Shown here: positions 59,439-64,000 of the stretch, one piece after another
How the letters are laid out: the number at the start of each line of letters is the position of its first letter
Numbering within the stretch: the first letter of the stretch is position 1
Source: Phragmites australis
Taxonomy: Eukaryota > Streptophyta > Magnoliopsida > Poales > Poaceae
Assembly (NCBI RefSeq): GCF_958298935.1
Contig: NC_084923.1
Location: 37,168,501-37,232,500 of the forward strand
Direction of reading: 5' to 3'
Length of the DNA stretch: 64,000 nucleotides
Notes under the pieces: model-generated
The model's input: the letters and a program-made list of their open reading frames with translations, nothing else
What the model was told of the DNA's origin: nothing
Databases searched by the model: none
Position numbers and translations under genes: made by a program

Positions 59439-60969
59439 CAAGTATGTAAATGCGAAAACGTAAATGAGGTAGAGAAACAAACTCAGCATAAGGGATTTTT
59501 ATCCCGTGGTATCGATAGCATGAATGTCACACCTAGTCCACGTTGGAGCTCCACAAAGGATATGCTCTCGGTCGGTATGACTCTTCCGGTCATGGCTTTT
59601 AAGCTACAAAGTCACCAAGACATGGTCTCAAGCACGATGAGCCAACAAGCCACCAAGGCAAGGTCTCACCACTAGCATCTCTTTCGGTCACTTGTCGCCA
59701 TGATCACATCGAAGCCTGAGTCACCAAGGGAATAGTCTTCACGTCCCCGTACACGTGTCTTGCCATCGCTCCACACCAAGTTGGATGGTCCATAAGCTTG
59801 AGCCACCAAGGCCCAAGATGTTGGCAAGTCAGCAAGACTTCAAGGCGCCGACGTACCACTCGGTACAAGATAGGAACACTCCTTGATCCTTTCTTCAAGT
59901 TGCAGCACCTAGCTACAACTCACTCTAGACCTATAAGCACTAAACACTCTCTAATCTTGCGCTTAATTGCCTTGGATAATCACTTTAATAAGCACTTTAG
60001 TGACTTAGATGTCTTCTCAAGTGTATATGAGCTTCCTCTAGACTCTAGCAGCATGTCATACCATCAAATTACTCAGTGGAGGGGTATTTATAGTCTCAAA
60101 CTCGACAACTAGCCATTTTCCCAATGGCTCAGAAAAATTGTTAACACCAGATGATCCGGTGAGAACAATGGTACTAACACCAAATCATTCGGTGAGTACA
60201 ACCTCATAAACTAGCCATTAGACTTCTACTCAAAATCTCTGTGAACACAGGACACTCCGGTGTGCCTTCAAATCCATCACTGGACCTTCCGGTGAGTTAT
60301 GTTTAGTCATCCGAGCCTTTGTAGGTTCTCTGTGTAAAATGCTCTGGTGCATTCATCTGGTGTTCATTCTTATTCACATTGTATCATCCGATGAGTTAAA
60401 CATTCTCTTCTTTTCCCTAAAAATGCTCCGGTGCAACTATCTATGTGATCACCGAACTATACGGTTCTTCATTCTTCAGCACTTGCAGTCGCCTTTGTAG
60501 GAAATACTTCGGTGCTATACTCTGGTGTGCACAAACCAAACATCGGACCATCCGATGGGTTGATCTTCATTCTTCTACACTTGCATTCTTCTCTATAAGA
60601 AATGATCTGTGTTACCCTATGAAGATCACTGAACTATCCGGTGAGGTCATCAGCCTTCTCCCCCTTTGTTAGAAATACTCCAGTGAGTTCAACACACCGA
60701 GCACCGGACTATCCGATGAGGCCATCAGTCTCTGTGCACAATGCTCTGATGAGTGCAAACTCCTGAACATCGGACTTTTCGGTGAGGTCAATTCTTCTGG
60801 GACTTCTCTAATTCAATCAATCTTTGTCCCAGCTATGGTGGCTTCTTGATATATTGCATCCATGAGATCTACTAACATACATTCTTAACAAACATGTTAA
60901 TTCTAATAACTATGTTATCATTAATCACCAAAATCACAAATATGGTCTAATAGGGTTATTTTCACTACA
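59439..60969 (-). mobile_element. 3' LTR (truncated) of a minus-strand copia element
   Basis: On the minus strand it begins TGTAGTGAAAATAACCC at 60969, next to a purine-rich tract (ccaaaaaggaggaaat, about 60970-60985). The stretch 59439-59690 matches 63811-64000 of the other LTR, so the last ~181 bases are missing. A TATA-like 'ggggtatttatag' lies at 60081-60093 on the plus strand. Degenerate CACCGGACTATCCGATGAG-type palindromes lie between 60145 and 60790. Confidence 0.8.
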
Positions 60970-62299
60970 ATTTCCTCCTTTTTGGTTATTGATGACAACA
61001 CAACCAAAGCAAGTGGCAAATAATAAATGATACCAATTGTAAGAAGCACAAAATCTTACCACATTGCCTGGATGTATGTTCTTACCATTTAGTCCCCCTA
61101 TGTTGTGGCTCCCCTTTCTCCATTATCACTATCTCTCTTGATCCACTCATGCAAGAACTTCCTTTTGTCAACCTAGGTGCCTCATATTGCTTCTTATATC
61201 TTCTTCTTCTCCCTCTTTGTAAATTTTGGTATTCCTAAACATCTTGTATCTTGCTTCTTGCTTTGATCATCAAAATTCTCCCTCTTCTCAACAATCTCAA
61301 AAAAGGCTACAAACATATGTTGAACTTGAGGAAGAACATAAGAGCACATGTGAGATAGTTTCATAAATCATGATCCATATGAAATGATATCAATTAAAAA
61401 GATATACCAATTGTATAGATATGAGGTATTGATATCAATTAAAAGATAGATATGAGGTATTGATATCAATTAAAAGAGACAAACAAGGATCGTAATTCAT
61501 GAAACTCACATGATATAATCTAAACTCTCCCTTTATATGTGCATACATATAATGAAATTCACTTGTGAATACCACTTGTAGGAATGTAGCAATATATGGA
61601 CATCTATATTATAAGTAGAGGTAAGAAGTTTAAGTCATATAGTGAATGGAGGTAGCTTAAAATTAGAAATGAATTGACAATGATACCAATTGAAGCTCTT
61701 TAAACACTGAATACATCTGAGGATGTGTCAATTTCTCTATGAGATTACAAAAGATATATCTAGCAACACATGTTAGTCTCAATATCACAAGCCATAGGAT
61801 ATACTCCCTCTAAATGTGTACATACAAGTTTTAAATACTTGCGATACATATGCACTTATTTTTTATAACAATGGGAAGAGTACCCTATAGATTGATTCAT
61901 GAAACATAAAAGATATAAATTATGAAACTAATGCCAATAAAGAAACCTACTACTAATAAACCATGTAGGTTGCTCATAAGAAAGAGAGAAACACAAGCAA
62001 CCTAACATATAAAAACCTACACTAGATACTGCAATAAATTGAAATATGCACATACAATCCTAGACAAGACAAATGAGCTACAACAATTGAAAGTTTTTGC
62101 ATCTACCACTATTACCTCCTTTTTTACCTTTGGATAGGGATTTGGGTATATGATGATCATGAGCTACCTCTACCTTAGAATTATAATTAAATAGAGAGAT
62201 AGATTACTTTAAAGGGACCTTAGATTGAGATTCAATACACTCAAATTTTTCCTTAAGCTCATTATGCTCCTTGTTTAGCAAATTAAATTTGCACAATAA
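60970..62299 (-). other. Non-coding body of the minus-strand copia element
   Basis: Between the LTR and gag there is AT-rich sequence without protease, integrase or reverse transcriptase. A 31-base unit ('agatatgaggtattgatatc...') is repeated in tandem at about 61415-61476. I see no further gene. Confidence 0.6.
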
Positions 62300-63575
62300 T
62301 TATTCATAATTAGAAACAAAGGTAGCATGAATGTCATTAAGTGCATTCAATTTCTTAAGCTCTTTTGATTGTTTCTTAAGGGCCCTTTGTTGCTTATTAA
62401 TCAAATGAACGAGCTCATCATAGGAAGGAGAATCCTCATCGGATTCATCATCACTAACATCGCTATCCATACCTTTGACTATAAGACACTTGTGTGATAA
62501 CTTGTGCGATGATGAATTGCGTGATGATGACCTTAAGGAAGATCTTGTCTTGGAGGAGTGGGTGACGAAGCTCTTATCACTTGAGTTTGAATCTTCATCT
62601 TCACTCATCCATCTTTTCATGCTTGCAAATGCTTTGGATCTTCCCATTGTCTCCCTCTTGCTCTTGGTCTTCTTTTCCTTCTTGATACGATCAATAGATC
62701 TAACCAAGTCTTCCATGGAGATTCATTGATCAATCTTGGCATTTATCTTCTTGATGTTCTTCTCCACTTGAGAGATGTGCTTGGTGACTTCAGGGTACAT
62801 TTCTTCATTACTTAATGTGTTTGTTCATCATCTTCATTGCTCTCTTCATCTTTATCTTCATCTTTATTATTTTTGTTTGAGCTTGACTCTTACTCTTGCC
62901 TCCTCATCTTCGCCTTCATGTGTGAGCATTGAGCTTACTTACTTGTGAGGGCAAGATTCTTGATGTTGGATGAGGTACGAGCTTTCACCTCCATGTTCAT
63001 TATCATCTGATGGGCGGTGATCTTACCGAGCACTTGACTTGGAGTCATCTTCTTGATGTCATTATTATTGTAGATGATAGAGACTATCAACTTATACTTT
63101 GGAAGAAGAGCTTGAAGTATTCTTCTCACTACTTGATCACCGTCAATTGACATCAAACAAGCCCATTTATCTCATTGATAAGAATATTCAAACATGAATA
63201 CATGCCATTAGCATTTTCATAGGATAGTTGTTTTATACCATTGAGCTTAGTAACTAGTACATGATATTTTTTATTGTGCATATCCTTTGTGTCTTCATTA
63301 ATTTCAATGAGACTAGTCCAAATATCATGTTTATTGGTGAAAGAATAAACACGATTAAATGCATCAATATTTAAAGATAATAAAAAGATACTCTTCGCTA
63401 ATGCATCTAATTGCCTCTCCTTGTTGGTGATGTGTTGCCTCATCCTTTCCTCAGTGACTCTCCAAATATCTAGACCCTTGATTTGTAAATAACAAGATAT
63501 TTGAATTTGACAATGGGGAAAATTTGTGCCATTAAAAAGAGGAGCACTATGGGTATCCATCGTAACCCCGAACAT
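62300..63575 (-). pseudogene. Copia gag (minus strand), frameshifted
   Basis: In transcription order: a 140-residue frame (63153-63575) with APLFNGTNFPHCQIQISCYL, the usual gag opening; a UBN2-type segment RILQALLPKYKLIVSIIYNN and LGKITAHQMIMNMEV (62935-63156); then a Lys/Ser/Asp-rich 138-residue frame (62300-62716) ending in a helical segment (LVHLINKQQRALKKQSKELK). These are parts of one gag divided by frame changes. The start lies about 60 bases inside the LTR, close to the primer site. The element keeps gag but has lost pol. Confidence 0.85.
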
Positions 63576-63604
63576 TACAACTTTAGGATATTAAGCCTAT
63601 CAAG

Positions 63605-63628
63605 AGCACGAGACTCTGATACCAATTA
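63605..63628 (-). other. Primer-binding site of the minus-strand copia element
   Basis: The plus strand reads gagcacgagactctgatacc, the reverse complement of the same primer site and leader found at 55892 for the other copia element. This shows that the LTR at 63630 is a 5' LTR in minus orientation. Confidence 0.85.
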
Positions 63629-63629
63629 T

Positions 63630-64000
63630 GAGAAACGATGATGTTCTAAGAGGGGGTGAATTAGGACACTTAAAAACTTAAATCAATTGGTTCGAAAAAC
63701 TTCACAAGATAAACCTATCTCGATTTCTATCTAAATGTGTTGTATGTTTATCTAGTGTGTCTACTCTACCGCTCAAGAGGATTTGCAACCTACTCTAGCA
63801 AGTTAAATTGCAAGTATGTAAATACGGAAACGTAAATAAGGTAGAGAGACAAACTCGACACAAGAGATTTTTATCCCGTGGTATCGATGGCATGAATTTC
63901 ACCCCCAGTCCATGTTGTAGCTCCACAAAGGACATACTCCCAGTCGGCACGACTCTTCCAGTCACGACTCTTAAGCTACCAAGTCACCAAGACAAAGTCT
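63630..64000 (-). mobile_element. 5' LTR of the minus-strand copia element, cut by the window end
   Basis: Starts (plus-strand view) tgagaaacgatgatgttc next to the primer site and runs off the window. From 63811 on it aligns with 59439-59690 of the 3' LTR, with scattered differences. The divergence between the two LTRs suggests an old insertion. Confidence 0.82.

Noticed and set aside
61393..61485. Direct repeats as a possible CRISPR-like array
   Set aside because: There are only about two to three AT-rich adjacent copies, with no spacers and no cas genes, in a plant genome.

Overview
The window looks like nuclear DNA of a grass (Poaceae). It has GC-rich, few-intron plant genes set in AT-rich, repeat-packed DNA with Tourist, Stowaway and hAT-type MITEs, a large Mutator-like element, and Tekay-like gypsy and Sirevirus-like copia retrotransposons. 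I cannot name the species. There is no sign of bacterial, organellar or viral-genome organisation.

Only about 2.6 kb is clearly host coding sequence. It consists of two divergently transcribed genes near 9-13 kb. One is a plant organelle RNA recognition (PORR/WTF1-like) protein on the minus strand (8941-10233). The other is a two-exon cyclic nucleotide-gated ion channel (CNGC) on the plus strand (11060-13287). About 0.8 kb lies between their start codons and must hold both promoters. The channel carries an upstream exon-like stretch with a lost ATG and a broken frame, so its N-terminus is probably shortened. A possible weak gene start lies at 16.7-17.1 kb.

Layout. 1-8.9 kb: AT-rich intergenic DNA with an ~0.9 kb tandem duplication (3.76-5.49 kb) and a MITE (7.17-7.50 kb). 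8.9-13.3 kb: the two genes. 13.3-18.9 kb: intergenic DNA with a Tourist MITE and a Stowaway MITE that holds a LINE tail. 18.95-28.42 kb: one decayed Mutator-like element of about 9.5 kb, with diverged terminal inverted repeats. Its minus-strand relics are a MuDR/MULE transposase, a plant-mobile-domain (PMD) protein, an ORF I do not recognise, and a GRF-like zinc-finger/coiled-coil protein. Two smaller MITEs sit inside it. 28.4-31.3 kb: hAT-like and LINE remnants. 31.3-54 kb: a nest of Tekay-like gypsy elements in both orientations. It includes two solo LTRs that can be placed to the base by 5-bp target-site duplications (GAATG and CCATG). 54.0-64 kb: two copia elements in opposite orientation, both decayed, the second running off the window.

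Almost all long ORFs beyond 18 kb are fragments of transposon genes carrying stops and frameshifts. The most unusual material is the PMD-carrying Mutator-like element with its unrecognised third ORF, the eroded 5' end of the CNGC gene, and CCGGAT-N-TCCGG-type palindromes found in both the gypsy and the copia LTRs.
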